This document shows positions 17,282-25,241 of a stretch of DNA of 55,313 nucleotides, in pieces. Each line of letters starts with the position of its first letter. The first letter of the stretch is position 1. The stretch lies in the NCBI GenBank assembly GCA_019310975.1, contig JAFDDH010000020.1, forward strand, positions 1 through 55,313, given 5' to 3'. Source of the stretch: Deltaproteobacteria bacterium. Lineage in GTDB: Bacteria; Myxococcota_A; UBA9160; UBA4427. Under the pieces are notes generated by a model. That model was given only the letters and a program-made list of their open reading frames with translations. It was not told the origin of the DNA and searched no databases. A program made the position numbers and the translations under genes.

Positions 17282-17978
17282 ATTTGCTGAGATCGGGCCC
17301 CGTGCGCGCACGCTGCGCCACCAGTGCTTCGTATAGGTCGGGGCCACCGCGCCACAGTCCGAATCCCCGCCGCTCGACCACCTCGAAGCCCGCCGTGGCG
17401 AGCACGGGCGCGTAGTCGTAGAGGGGGTGCGCACTGGCGAGTCCGAATAGCCGGCCGATCCCCGCCACCGGGAGCCAGCTCGCCTGCGCGACCGCACGCG
17501 CGAGCACGCCGCCCCGCGCCGGCGCGAAGTCGCTGACGAAGAGACGGCCGTTCTCACGCGTCAGCCCGGCGAGATGGACGAGCGCACGACGCATCGTATC
17601 CGGGCCCATCACGTTGAGCACGAAGCTCGCCACAACGACGTCGTAGCCCTCGTCACACGTGTGCTCCCGAAGGTCGCCGTGCACGAGCTCGGCCTCGAAT
17701 CCCTCGGCCGCAAGCCTCTGCCGCGTCGCCTCGAGCATGGAGGGCGCCAGGTCCAGCGCCGTCACGCGGGCGCCGCGGCGCGCAGCGTGCAGCGCATCCA
17801 GCCCCGTCCCTACGCCTGCGAAGAGAACGCGGCTGCCCGGCGAGATCGTGCTGATCGCCCAGCACTTGGCGCGGTCGATCCGCCCGCACGACCAGATGCG
17901 CGCGACGGCGTCGTAGATGCCGGCGACCGCCTCGTAGGAGTGAGGCCTGCCGGGCTGGGTGCGAGCGAGCTCGGTCAA
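17259..17978 (-). CDS. Class I SAM-dependent methyltransferase (UbiE-like)
   Basis: The domain is complete: SYEAVAGIYDAVARIWS at the start, SAM motif I VLFAGVGTGLDALHAARRGARVTALDLAPSML (cut here into recognisable parts VLFAGVGTG and VTALDLAPSML), motif II GYDVVVASFVLNVM, and SDFAPARGG after it. There is no good ATG. The best start I see is TTG at 17978 with GGAG just upstream; an ATG at 18077 would overlap the preceding gene by 53 bases. It lies directly downstream of a dienelactone hydrolase gene on the same strand. The substrate (quinone, lipid or small molecule) is unknown. Confidence 0.75.
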   Translation of the reverse strand: MTELARTQPGRPHSYEAVAGIYDAVARIWSCGRIDRAKCWAISTISPGSRVLFAGVGTGLDALHAARRGARVTALDLAPSMLEATRQRLAAEGFEAELVHGDLREHTCDEGYDVVVASFVLNVMGPDTMRRALVHLAGLTRENGRLFVSDFAPARGGVLARAVAQASWLPVAGIGRLFGLASAHPLYDYAPVLATAGFEVVERRGFGLWRGGPDLYEALVAQRARTGPDLSKFSDRCPS

Positions 17979-18024
17979 CGCTCCACTACGCCCCTCTTGC
18001 GTCGCGCTACGCCGTCTTCGCCCG

Positions 18025-18717
18025 CTACGCCCGCAGCTCGGCACGCAGGAAGGCCAGAATGTCACTCCAGGCCTCACCGGCGGTGGGCGCGTCGTAGACG
18101 TCGGGGCGCGAGTCGTTCAGAAAGGCATGCTGCACACCCACATAGACATTGAAGCGCGCTCGCACGCCGGCGCCCTGCAGATCGCTCTCCAGCTTGCGGG
18201 CCGTCTCGGGCGCGACGAACTCGTCGTTCTCGGCGAAGACGCCGAACACGGCCGCCTCGAGCCGGGAAAGATCCAGCGTGACGTCCGGGTGGATCCCGTA
18301 ACAGTCGACCACCGCCTGGATCCGTGCGCTCTCGCAGGCCGCGGCCAGGGCGAGCTGTCCGCCCATGCAGAAGCCGATGCAGCCGACCCGGCCGCCGTCG
18401 ACGGAATCCTGGCCGAGCAGAGAACTCACCGTCTGATCGAGGTCGCCGACGGCGCGCGGGATGTCGAGCCCCAGCATCAGGCGCGAGGCCGCGTCGGGAT
18501 CCGTCGTGCTTTCGCCGCGGTAGAGGTCGGGCGCCAGCGCGACGAAGCCGTCGCGCGCGAGCCGGTCACAGACGTCACGGATGTGATCCACCAGGCCCCA
18601 CCACTCCTGGATCACGACTACGCCGGGGCCGTGGCCGGACGCCGGAACCGACAGGTAGGCTTGGCGAACATCAGCGCCCTCGCCCAGACTGATGTCGCGA
18701 CCGAGCCGTTCCGTCAT
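18025..18717 (-). CDS. Dienelactone hydrolase family protein
   Basis: A 230-residue protein of normal length. It has VVVIQEWWGLVDHIRDVCDRLA after the first strand, the nucleophile in GFCMGGQLAL (Cys117), Asp in FAENDEFVAP near 170, and His in VGVQHAFLND near 200: a Cys-Asp-His triad as in carboxymethylenebutenolidase. The GHGPGVVVIQ opening and the LAPDLYRGE strand are also typical. Cytosolic. It probably hydrolyses a lactone or ester from aromatic or other catabolism. It is possibly co-transcribed with the methyltransferase 46 bases downstream. Confidence 0.9.
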   Translation of the reverse strand: MTERLGRDISLGEGADVRQAYLSVPASGHGPGVVVIQEWWGLVDHIRDVCDRLARDGFVALAPDLYRGESTTDPDAASRLMLGLDIPRAVGDLDQTVSSLLGQDSVDGGRVGCIGFCMGGQLALAAACESARIQAVVDCYGIHPDVTLDLSRLEAAVFGVFAENDEFVAPETARKLESDLQGAGVRARFNVYVGVQHAFLNDSRPDVYDAPTAGEAWSDILAFLRAELRA

Positions 18718-18780
18718 GCAGGCCTCCCCCGTATGCGCGCGGGAAGGCTACCGCAGGACGAAGGATCGAGGGATGCGGAA

Positions 18781-18943
18781 GCTCGGGGCTGTCCACCCGG
18801 GCTCAGGGCTGTCCACTCCCGGGCTCAGGGTTGTCCACCCCGGCTCAGGGCTGTCCACTCCCGGGCTCAGGGCTGTCCACTCTCCGGCTCAAGGCTGTCC
18901 ACTCTCCGGCTCAAGGCTGTCCACCCCGGCTCAAGGCTGTCCC
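18781..18943. repeat. 20-22-bp tandem repeat (GGCTCARGGCTGTCCAC, 8 copies)
   Basis: Eight copies of a unit containing GGCTGTCCAC, with variable CCCGG/CTCCGG connectors, lie between the 5' end of the dienelactone hydrolase gene and the FecR-like gene. The last copy runs into the FecR-like stop codon (18931-18933). It is the longest intergenic minisatellite in the window. Confidence 0.92.
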
Positions 18944-19817
18944 GGCAGGTTCCCGCCCACCCAGGTGTTGGCCGGCGTAAGGCCGACCGGGGACACGTTG
19001 CTCTGCGTTATGCACGACCCGGGCCGGTCGCAAGGCTGCACGACGTCCAGCGCATTGCCGTCGCTGCCGATGGCGGGGCGCGCGTCGACGACGAGCCGGG
19101 TGGTGCCGGGCGGACCATCGGCCACGGGATCCGCGAAGCGGGGACCGGCGGCCCCCACCGGCGGCAAAGCCGCCTCGGCCGCTCGAAGCATACCCGGGAC
19201 CGCACCCACGGGCGGCGAATCGGCGAGGGGCAGCACCGCTGGGGCCGCGCCGGCCACGAAGAGGCCGGCGACCGGCTGGCTGGCCGCGCAGCCGCCCTCC
19301 TCGACGACCAGGGCCTGGCCGCCGCCAACCACCTTCACCTGTCCCTCGAGCGCGCAGACCATGGACACCACCCAGGCCTTCTCCTCCACCGCATAGGCGC
19401 TGGTGTCGGGTCCCGCCGCGGCGGCCACGATGCCGGGCGTCTCGATGTGGGCCGGCTCGCCCTGGCCCGCGTTGACGACGCGGACGTCGCCGCGCTCGAG
19501 CTTCACCTGCGGCGCGCCGGTGCCACGCTTCGAGTACACGAGAGTCGTGTTCTCGCCCAGGCCGGTGTAGTACTCACCCGCGAGCACACCGAGCTGCGTG
19601 CCGCATAGACGCGTCCACGCAAGCCGACGACGCGACCGATCACTCGATCCGCGTCCTCACCGGCACTTTCGTCCCCGGTCGCCTCCCAGGGATCGGATAC
19701 GGCGCTGGCCGCGGTCTCCGCGGCCTCGGCCGTAGCGGCCGAGTAGCCGACCAGCGCGACGAGCAGGGCCGCCGCGATGGCCAGCATGAGCTTGCTGATG
19801 CGGTTGTCGTTCTGCAT
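18931..19817 (-). pseudogene. FecR-domain exported protein, frameshifted after about 73 residues
   Basis: The first frame, from ATG 19817, gives a signal peptide (MQNDNRISKLMLAIAAALLVALVGYSAATAEAA region) and the beginning of a FecR-like fold (GRVVGLRGRVYAA). The fold continues only in another frame: TQLGVLAGEYYTGLGENTTLVYSKRGTGAPQVKLERGDVRV. One base appears to be missing near 19600-19615; adding it joins the two into about 295 residues. FecR-like beta-sandwich domains are periplasmic sensors or scaffolds. It is the last gene of a three-gene minus-strand unit after the PEP-CTERM and TPR-barrel genes. Whether it is broken in nature or by an assembly indel is open; the intact downstream frame suggests a recent event. 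Confidence 0.65.
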
Positions 19818-19889
19818 GTCTTCGTCCTCTAGCTAAGGATCAATGCCTCGTACATCGGCTCGGTCCGCCGGGCTTGGATCACGTCCGGA

Positions 19890-21569
19890 TCAGAAGTCGA
19901 CCGTCAGATAGCCCCCGACCACATTCCGATCGTAGTCGAAGACCGGCACGTTCGAGATGTTCCGGGTGTAGTAGTAGCGCGCCGAAACCTCGAGCCAGTC
20001 ATTGATCGGCCGCGCGAGCACGCTGGCGACGTTCCAGATCTTGTCGGTACGGGGCACCGGCAGAACCGTGTACGTCACTCCGGCCTCGACGATCGGAGGC
20101 GTCGGGTAGCTCGAGATGTTGTCGAAGGGCGCGTAGGTAAACATACCGAGCACGTCGAGCTCGAGCCGCCACGGAAGCCCTGTCTCGAAGGCGGCGACCA
20201 GCTCGTGGGCTTGAAAGTCCCAGTCGTCACCCTCGGCCCAGTAGTGGCCGTACGTGTAGCCGCCCCGCACCACGAATCCACGCAGGAAGTCGCCGCGCAG
20301 GCTGCGCACGGGATAGCGGTGCAGGAAGCCCAGGCGCAGTCCGTTGCCGTCGCGGTTGCGGGCGGTGTTGGCGTCGATACCGAAGGGCGAGCAGGGAATC
20401 AGGGTCGCGCTGCAGCTCTGGTCGGGCTCCGCCATCGCCACGGGCAGGAGCTGGAACCGGTAGTCGTTCCAGTCCCAGGTGGCCGCGAACTCGGTGCTGC
20501 CGGCCTCGCCCCAGTTGTGGAAATACGAGCCAATCGCCTGCTGGGCCAGGAGAAAGGAGCCGTAGCCCACCCACGCGTGGCCGATCGAGTAGCGGAGCCG
20601 CGCCAGGCCGCGCTCGCCGACGCCGCGATCGATCCAGCCGGCCAAGGTCGGGTACTGGACGTCGTAGTCGCGCAGGTCGAAGTGGACGCTGCCCGCGTAC
20701 TCGAGCATGACGCCGCCCGACCAGCGCTCGGTGCGGAAGAGCTCGGCACCGCCCTCGGCAAACCAGACCACGCGGCCATCGCTCTCGCCCGTGATGCCCT
20801 GGGGCACGGGAAGCGTCTCGCCCAGCAGCACGACGTTACTGTCGTAGTCCAAGCCGGCGGTCAGCCGCGCCCAGGCGCGCTCGGCGAGCTGCTCGCTGGC
20901 GAGCATTTCGCGTGCCTGACGGCCCCAGGTGCCGTCGCCGTCGACTTCGATCACACGTTCGAAGGACTCGCGAGCCTCGTCGCGTTGGTTGATGCTCTGC
21001 CACGCCAGCCCGGCGTAGAACGATGCCACCGGCTCGACCTGGGCGGCGTCGGCCACGCGGGCGCGCTCGAGATCCAGGGCGGCGGCCCGCGCTTCGCCGC
21101 GCCCGAGCAGGATCAGACCCGAGTAGAGATGGAGCTGCGCCGAGTAATCGGGTGTATGGCGAGGCCGTGCAGCCTCGATCGCCTCACCCGCCGCCTCGAA
21201 ATCCTCGAGGTGGTAGAACGCGATGGCGAGGCCGATGTCGACGTTCCGCAGCTGTGGATCCAGGCGCTTCGCATCCTGCAGGGCGCTCAGCGCTGCGCTG
21301 TAGTCAAAGGTGCGAAGTCGACACTGGCCCTCGAGGTGCGCCAGCACTGCGTCGTCCGGGTGATCTCGCCGCGCCTTCTCGATCTTCGGGAGGGCCTCGC
21401 CACAGCGCCCTGCGGCGACCATTGGCTCGAGCTCGAGCAGTTTCACCTTCGCGCGCACCTTCGCGCTCTCGGTGCCCTGGGCGGCCACGGGGTCGGCGAG
21501 CAAACAGACCACCAGCCCCGCAGCCCCGATCGCCAGAGCGATGCGCCGCCAGTGCCCGCCGTGTGTCAC
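19890..21569 (-). CDS. TPR protein with C-terminal outer-membrane beta-barrel (Slam/porin-like architecture)
   Basis: About 559 residues. The start is GTG at 21569: GGAGGTGAT lies 8-15 bases upstream and a signal peptide follows (WRRIALAIGAAGLVVCLLADPVAA|QG). Residues about 30-240 are TPR-like helices (ALPKIEKARRDHPDDAVLAHLEGQCRL; DIGLAIAFYHLEDFEAAGEAIEAA). From about 250 the pattern becomes alternating amphipathic strands, opening with LTAGLDYDSNV and ending in GYLTVDF with a terminal Phe, as outer-membrane barrels do. TPR plus barrel is the layout of Slam-type and some porin-like export proteins; I do not claim the family. It starts 7 bases after the PEP-CTERM stop, so translational coupling is likely. 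Confidence 0.7.
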   Translation of the reverse strand: MTHGGHWRRIALAIGAAGLVVCLLADPVAAQGTESAKVRAKVKLLELEPMVAAGRCGEALPKIEKARRDHPDDAVLAHLEGQCRLRTFDYSAALSALQDAKRLDPQLRNVDIGLAIAFYHLEDFEAAGEAIEAARPRHTPDYSAQLHLYSGLILLGRGEARAAALDLERARVADAAQVEPVASFYAGLAWQSINQRDEARESFERVIEVDGDGTWGRQAREMLASEQLAERAWARLTAGLDYDSNVVLLGETLPVPQGITGESDGRVVWFAEGGAELFRTERWSGGVMLEYAGSVHFDLRDYDVQYPTLAGWIDRGVGERGLARLRYSIGHAWVGYGSFLLAQQAIGSYFHNWGEAGSTEFAATWDWNDYRFQLLPVAMAEPDQSCSATLIPCSPFGIDANTARNRDGNGLRLGFLHRYPVRSLRGDFLRGFVVRGGYTYGHYWAEGDDWDFQAHELVAAFETGLPWRLELDVLGMFTYAPFDNISSYPTPPIVEAGVTYTVLPVPRTDKIWNVASVLARPINDWLEVSARYYYTRNISNVPVFDYDRNVVGGYLTVDF

Positions 21570-21576
21570 TGCCCCA

Positions 21577-22269
21577 TCACCTCCGCCAGAGTGCAAGGCC
21601 GAGTAGCCCAATGCCGACCAGCACGCCCGTGCCCGGCTCGGGAACCAGGGCGTTGGTCATGAATCTGGGCGCACCGAGGAGGCGCTGCGACTCAACGTCG
21701 TATTGGAAGGTCACACTCGCGCCGATCGTGTCGAGCTCGAAGCCGAAGTAGTGATAGGTGATTTCCTCGACGGTGAGCGTCAAGAGGAGGAAGTCGTCGA
21801 AGCTGAAGTCCGGGTTCGTCGGGTCGAGCTCGAACGCCACCTCGTCCACGTCGTACGCCGGGATGCTGGACATTCCCGACAGGAAGAGCACGATTCCCCC
21901 ATCGGGCATGCCACCCTCGACCTCGACGCTCTCCAGCGTCAGCGTGACGACGTCCGAATACGCCTCTCCAAGGGAAATACTCGACCGGCATCCGGTGGTC
22001 CCCCCGACCAGGAAGCAGTGCTCCAGACTGTACTGAACCGGGCCGGTGCCCTGGTTGTCCGCGCCGACGAAAGGGCCAGTCGGGGGCAGAATCGCGTCGA
22101 CGTCAGTGGGAAAGTCCGGGGTCGTGGGGTCGAACCCGACCGCAAGGCTGCTGGGTGTGTCCAGGAAGTGGACCGATGTGGCGGTGGCGGTGGTGGTGTG
22201 GGCCAGCGTGGCACCGAGTGCGATCGCAAGCGCAAGGACGAGCCGGCCAGCGAAGCCTTGGATCATCAT
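21577..22269 (-). CDS. Exported PEP-CTERM sorting-domain protein
   Basis: A 230-residue secreted protein. The signal peptide MMIQGFAGRLVLALAIALGATLAHT ends near residue 30 (two adjacent ATGs at 22269 and 22266). The body is Asp/Thr/Pro-rich and all-beta in look. The end, NALVPEPGTGVLVGIGLLGLALWRR, is a textbook PEP-CTERM signal: V-P-E-P, a hydrophobic helix, and a basic cap. It would be recognised by an exosortase in the inner membrane, and none is encoded here. Cys residues in CFLVGGTTGC may form a disulfide. It is the first gene of the operon with the TPR-barrel and FecR-like genes. Cell-surface or matrix location is inferred from the sorting signal. Confidence 0.85.
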   Translation of the reverse strand: MMIQGFAGRLVLALAIALGATLAHTTTATATSVHFLDTPSSLAVGFDPTTPDFPTDVDAILPPTGPFVGADNQGTGPVQYSLEHCFLVGGTTGCRSSISLGEAYSDVVTLTLESVEVEGGMPDGGIVLFLSGMSSIPAYDVDEVAFELDPTNPDFSFDDFLLLTLTVEEITYHYFGFELDTIGASVTFQYDVESQRLLGAPRFMTNALVPEPGTGVLVGIGLLGLALWRR

Positions 22270-22432
22270 GGATTGATACCTCGCAAATTCGAGCCGGGGC
22301 CTATCAGCGCCGACCGGGGCCCCCAAAACCCGCGTGGGTGGGCGTGGCGGTCCGCTCAGTAGGTGGTGCCGGCGCGTGGCTTGTGTCGCGAAAGGACTCG
22401 AAGGAAGCGAGGAAAGTGCGGATTCTGGAAAC

Positions 22433-22447
22433 ACTTTTTCAGTGCCA
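22433..22447 (-). promoter_or_regulatory. Possible sigma-54-like -24 element (TGGCAC) upstream of the PEP-CTERM gene
   Basis: On the minus strand AATGGCACTGAAAAAGTGT lies about 165 bases before the PEP-CTERM start. TGGCAC matches the -24 box exactly; the -12 box is poor (AAGT instead of TTGC). Exosortase-linked genes in some bacteria use sigma-54 with a PrsR-type activator, which is the only reason to note it. The rest of the 22270-22515 gap shows nothing clear. Confidence 0.2.
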
Positions 22448-22515
22448 TTGGAATCGCTGCAGCGCTGACGGAGGAGGCCTGGCCAAGGCAATCGGCCGGC
22501 GGGCGCGGCCGATCG

Positions 22516-23097
22516 TCAGTGCACGATCACGCGTGTCGGCCGCTGCAGGGGGCGGTGGATCTCACCGTCCGCGCGCACCCGCGGCTCACCGAGCGCTCCC
22601 TGCAGATCGAGCCAGGCCAGCACGCGCAGCAGATCGCCGTCCCCGGCCCGCACGCAGCCGCCCGAGACCGGCTGACCCAGCAGCCGCTCATCCCCGGCAC
22701 CGTGCAGCGCGATCGAGCCACCGGCCGTGAAGGGGATCTTCGCCACACCCATGGGCGTGGTCAGCGATGCGGGCTCGGGTCGCGCGCCCGCCGCAAAGGC
22801 GCCGGGGCTCGGGTGCCAGGAGGGCTGAAGGATGACCCACGCGACCGGGAAGCGGCCGTCGGGTGTGGGTCGCGCTGGCGAGCCGAGCGCGATCGAGAAG
22901 TCCGGCCCCCGCTCGCCGCTGCGCTCATCGCGCACGCTCCCGGTGTAGCGGCCGCGGTCGAGCTCGATCACGAGCCCGGGATCCTCGCTCGCGCTGGCCG
23001 CAGCGGGAAGCACGAGTGCGAGCCCAGCGGCGAACGCCATCACCGCGCGTGCCCGCCCCCGCGACGCCACGCGTCCGCTTCCGGCTCGTCTGCACAT
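22516..23097 (-). CDS. L,D-transpeptidase (YkuD) family protein
   Basis: 193 residues from the ATG at 23097. An Arg-rich N-terminus leads into the hydrophobic VMAFAAGLALVLPAAASAS, so the protein is exported. The YkuD catalytic block is present: HGAGDERLLGQPVSGGCVR, with His132 and the nucleophile Cys148 followed by Arg150. The region before it, LGSPARPTPDGRFPVAWVIL and PMGVAKI, matches the usual strand order. Such enzymes make 3-3 peptidoglycan cross-links or attach proteins to peptidoglycan. A later ATG at 23040 would give a shorter signal. It abuts the methyltransferase gene on the same strand. Confidence 0.8.
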   Translation of the reverse strand: MCRRAGSGRVASRGRARAVMAFAAGLALVLPAAASASEDPGLVIELDRGRYTGSVRDERSGERGPDFSIALGSPARPTPDGRFPVAWVILQPSWHPSPGAFAAGARPEPASLTTPMGVAKIPFTAGGSIALHGAGDERLLGQPVSGGCVRAGDGDLLRVLAWLDLQGALGEPRVRADGEIHRPLQRPTRVIVH

Positions 23098-23146
23098 CCG
23101 GCGAGGATACCACGGGGCCGTCGTATCCCATCCCAGCTGCTTGGCT

Positions 23147-24997
23147 TCAAGAGCGCTGGACGATTGCACCCTGAAAGGAATCGCCCTCCGGAAAGCCGGG
23201 CCGGTGCGGGAAGTCGGCCCCCGGCCCGGCCTCGCGCAGTGGCCCCACGCGGACACCGGTGCGCTCGGCGGCGCGCTGCACCAGATCGTGCAGGCGCCGC
23301 TTCGCGCGCCGCTCGTTGCGACAGACGAGCAACACGCCGCCCGGTACGAGCCGCGTGAGTGCCTCGCCGATCAACGGCTCGAGGTCGCGCCCGGCCGACC
23401 AGAAGCGTCGGCCCGCAGCCGCGGCCGTCGGCGGATCGAGCACGATGCCGTCGAAGCGCTCGCCGCGCGCGAGGCTGCCGAGATGGCGACGCCCGTCGCG
23501 GCGGACCGAGTGATGGCGCGCGGCATCGACACCGAACTCAGCGTTCAACTCGAGATTCGACTCGAGCCAGCGGAGATAGGCGCCCGAGAGATCCACGCTC
23601 GTCACCTCCTCGGCGCCGGCCGCCAGCAGCGCCACGCTGAACGCGCCGGTGTGGGCGAAGAGATTCAGCCAACGTCCACCGCTGCGGGCCAGACGGCCCA
23701 GTCGCTCGCGGTTTTCGCGCTGATCGAGGTAGAGCCCGAAGCCGGGCCGTGGGCGCTCGGGCTCGCCGAGCCCCGGATCGACGCGGAAGCGCAGCCCGCG
23801 ATCGTAAACCACCAGGCCCTCGCCCGCGGTCAGCGCATCCAGCTCCGGGCCGGCCTTGCCCTGCCGCGCAACGCGCACGCACACGTGCCGACCCGGTGGC
23901 GATGCGCGCAGGTGGAGGACCTCGATGACGGGGGGCGACGAGCCGATCGCGTCGCCGAGCTCGGTCACGGTCGCCTCCACGACACGGTCGACCAGGCCCG
24001 CGCAGGCGCGACCGCTGACGAGTACACGCAGCAGCGGGCCGAGCCTGTCCAGCGCAAGACCGGGCAGCCCGTCGGCCTCGGCGTGGACGAGGCGAATGGC
24101 ATCCGTATGTGGCCGGCCGCGGTGCTGCAGTCGCGCGCTGCCCCTACGCAGCAGCGGTCGGCGACGGGCAATGGCATTGGCAACGCGCGCCTCGACGCTG
24201 ATCGCCCCCTCACCCACGTCACCCGATGGCGGCGACCAGAGGCGCGCCGCCACCGGCCCCGCGCCCTCGAGCCGCGCCACCCCGAGTTCGCGGCCCTGTG
24301 GATCGACCAGCTTCACACACGTACCGGGCGCCAGCCGCTCCGGATCGTCGCTCTCGGCGTCGGGAAGGATCCACGGATGCCCGCGTTCGAGAGCGCGCGC
24401 GGTGGCCCGCGAGACGCGCCAGTCGGGCTGGACCTTGTCATCGTCGGGCCAGACCGCAAAGACGGGCTCGCCCGGCCACCACGTCTGGGCGCCGCAGGGG
24501 CCCGTGGCTGGGCCGGCGCCGGCGATACGGATGCGCGGTCCCCCCTCGACCAGGACGCCGCCGCGCCGCCCATCGCCCAGCACGGGCCAGCCCGACTGCG
24601 CGAGGACCGCGAGCACGTGAGCGGCTCGCTCGGCCGGGGCCGAAAGCCGGAGCGCCGACACCCCGCCGCGCGTCTCGAGCACACGGTATTCAATCTCCGG
24701 GCCGCTGCGGGGCGCCAAGCGACCGCAGTGCCATGCGGGCGACGCCACGAGCACCTCGAATTCGTCGGCCCGGAGGTCTGGCTCGGCCAGCAGCTCCAGC
24801 CCAGTCGGATCGAGTTCGACGCGGACGCCCGCCGGCACTTCGCGACGCCCAGCACGCAGCCGGCGACCGGCACAGCGGACGGCGTCACGCCGGATCAGCT
24901 CATCACAGAGTGCTTCATCGGCGCCCACGATCAGGCGTTCGAGCAAGGTCGCCAAGGGCAGCGAACGACCCGGGGCGCGCAGCGCGATACGGTCCAC
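23147..24997 (-). CDS. RlmI/RlmK-type rRNA methyltransferase with N-terminal S4/pseudouridine-synthase remnant
   Basis: 616 residues, about 200 more than an ordinary RlmI. The N-terminus (about 10-65) resembles an S4 RNA-binding domain (LLERLIVGADEALCDELIRRDAVRCAG). Residues about 85-160 resemble the back half of RluA pseudouridine synthases (IEYRVLETRGGVSALRL ... VLAVLAQSGWPVLGDGRRGG), but the catalytic Asp segment (HRLDxxTSG) is missing. From about 200 it is RlmI-like: PUA region (ERGHPWILPDAE), the linking domain (HAEADGLPGLALDRLGPLLRVLV), DQRENRERL, SAM site LNLFAHTGAFSVALLAAGA, and FDGIVLDPPT. This suggests an rRNA cytosine-C5 methyltransferase with added RNA-binding parts. The order of domains and the lost active site are odd. 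It is divergent from the hydrolase at 25242. Confidence 0.8.
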   Translation of the reverse strand: MDRIALRAPGRSLPLATLLERLIVGADEALCDELIRRDAVRCAGRRLRAGRREVPAGVRVELDPTGLELLAEPDLRADEFEVLVASPAWHCGRLAPRSGPEIEYRVLETRGGVSALRLSAPAERAAHVLAVLAQSGWPVLGDGRRGGVLVEGGPRIRIAGAGPATGPCGAQTWWPGEPVFAVWPDDDKVQPDWRVSRATARALERGHPWILPDAESDDPERLAPGTCVKLVDPQGRELGVARLEGAGPVAARLWSPPSGDVGEGAISVEARVANAIARRRPLLRRGSARLQHRGRPHTDAIRLVHAEADGLPGLALDRLGPLLRVLVSGRACAGLVDRVVEATVTELGDAIGSSPPVIEVLHLRASPPGRHVCVRVARQGKAGPELDALTAGEGLVVYDRGLRFRVDPGLGEPERPRPGFGLYLDQRENRERLGRLARSGGRWLNLFAHTGAFSVALLAAGAEEVTSVDLSGAYLRWLESNLELNAEFGVDAARHHSVRRDGRRHLGSLARGERFDGIVLDPPTAAAAGRRFWSAGRDLEPLIGEALTRLVPGGVLLVCRNERRAKRRLHDLVQRAAERTGVRVGPLREAGPGADFPHRPGFPEGDSFQGAIVQRS

Positions 24998-25100
24998 GGC
25001 GAGAAGCGTAGCCGCGCAGGGCGCGCGATCGGCGCGTGGCGATCATTACGGTCCGTACACGACTGCGTGGTCGGACCACCACGGTGTCGACTTGACACAA

Positions 25101-25219
25101 GTGGAGCGAAGAATGGGTCCGCGACCAGCCGAGCCGCTGAACCTGGCGAGCGCGCCGAGAGGGTGCGGATCAGCGGGGTCGGTCGAGGCTCTGCGCGCCG
25201 GACCCATTCTTCGCTCCAC
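25101..25219. repeat. 119-bp element with perfect 21-bp terminal inverted repeats
   Basis: Bases 25101-25121 are the exact reverse complement of 25199-25219 (arm GTGGAGCGAAGAATGGGTCCG). Imperfect pairing continues inward (GAGCCGCTGAAC against GATCAGCGG). It sits between divergent genes. It could be a MITE-like insertion, a REP-type palindrome or a long mRNA hairpin. No clear target-site duplication is visible, and no second copy exists in this window. Confidence 0.85.
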
Positions 25220-25241
25220 AACTGGGGTAACGTCGGCCGCC

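Noticed and set aside
18931-19817. Programmed frameshifting in the FecR-like or cytochrome genes
   Set aside because: No slippery heptamer or downstream pseudoknot was visible at either join.
25101-25219. Intrinsic terminator
   Set aside because: It lies at the 5' side of both neighbouring genes, and its 77-base loop region and missing T-run do not fit.
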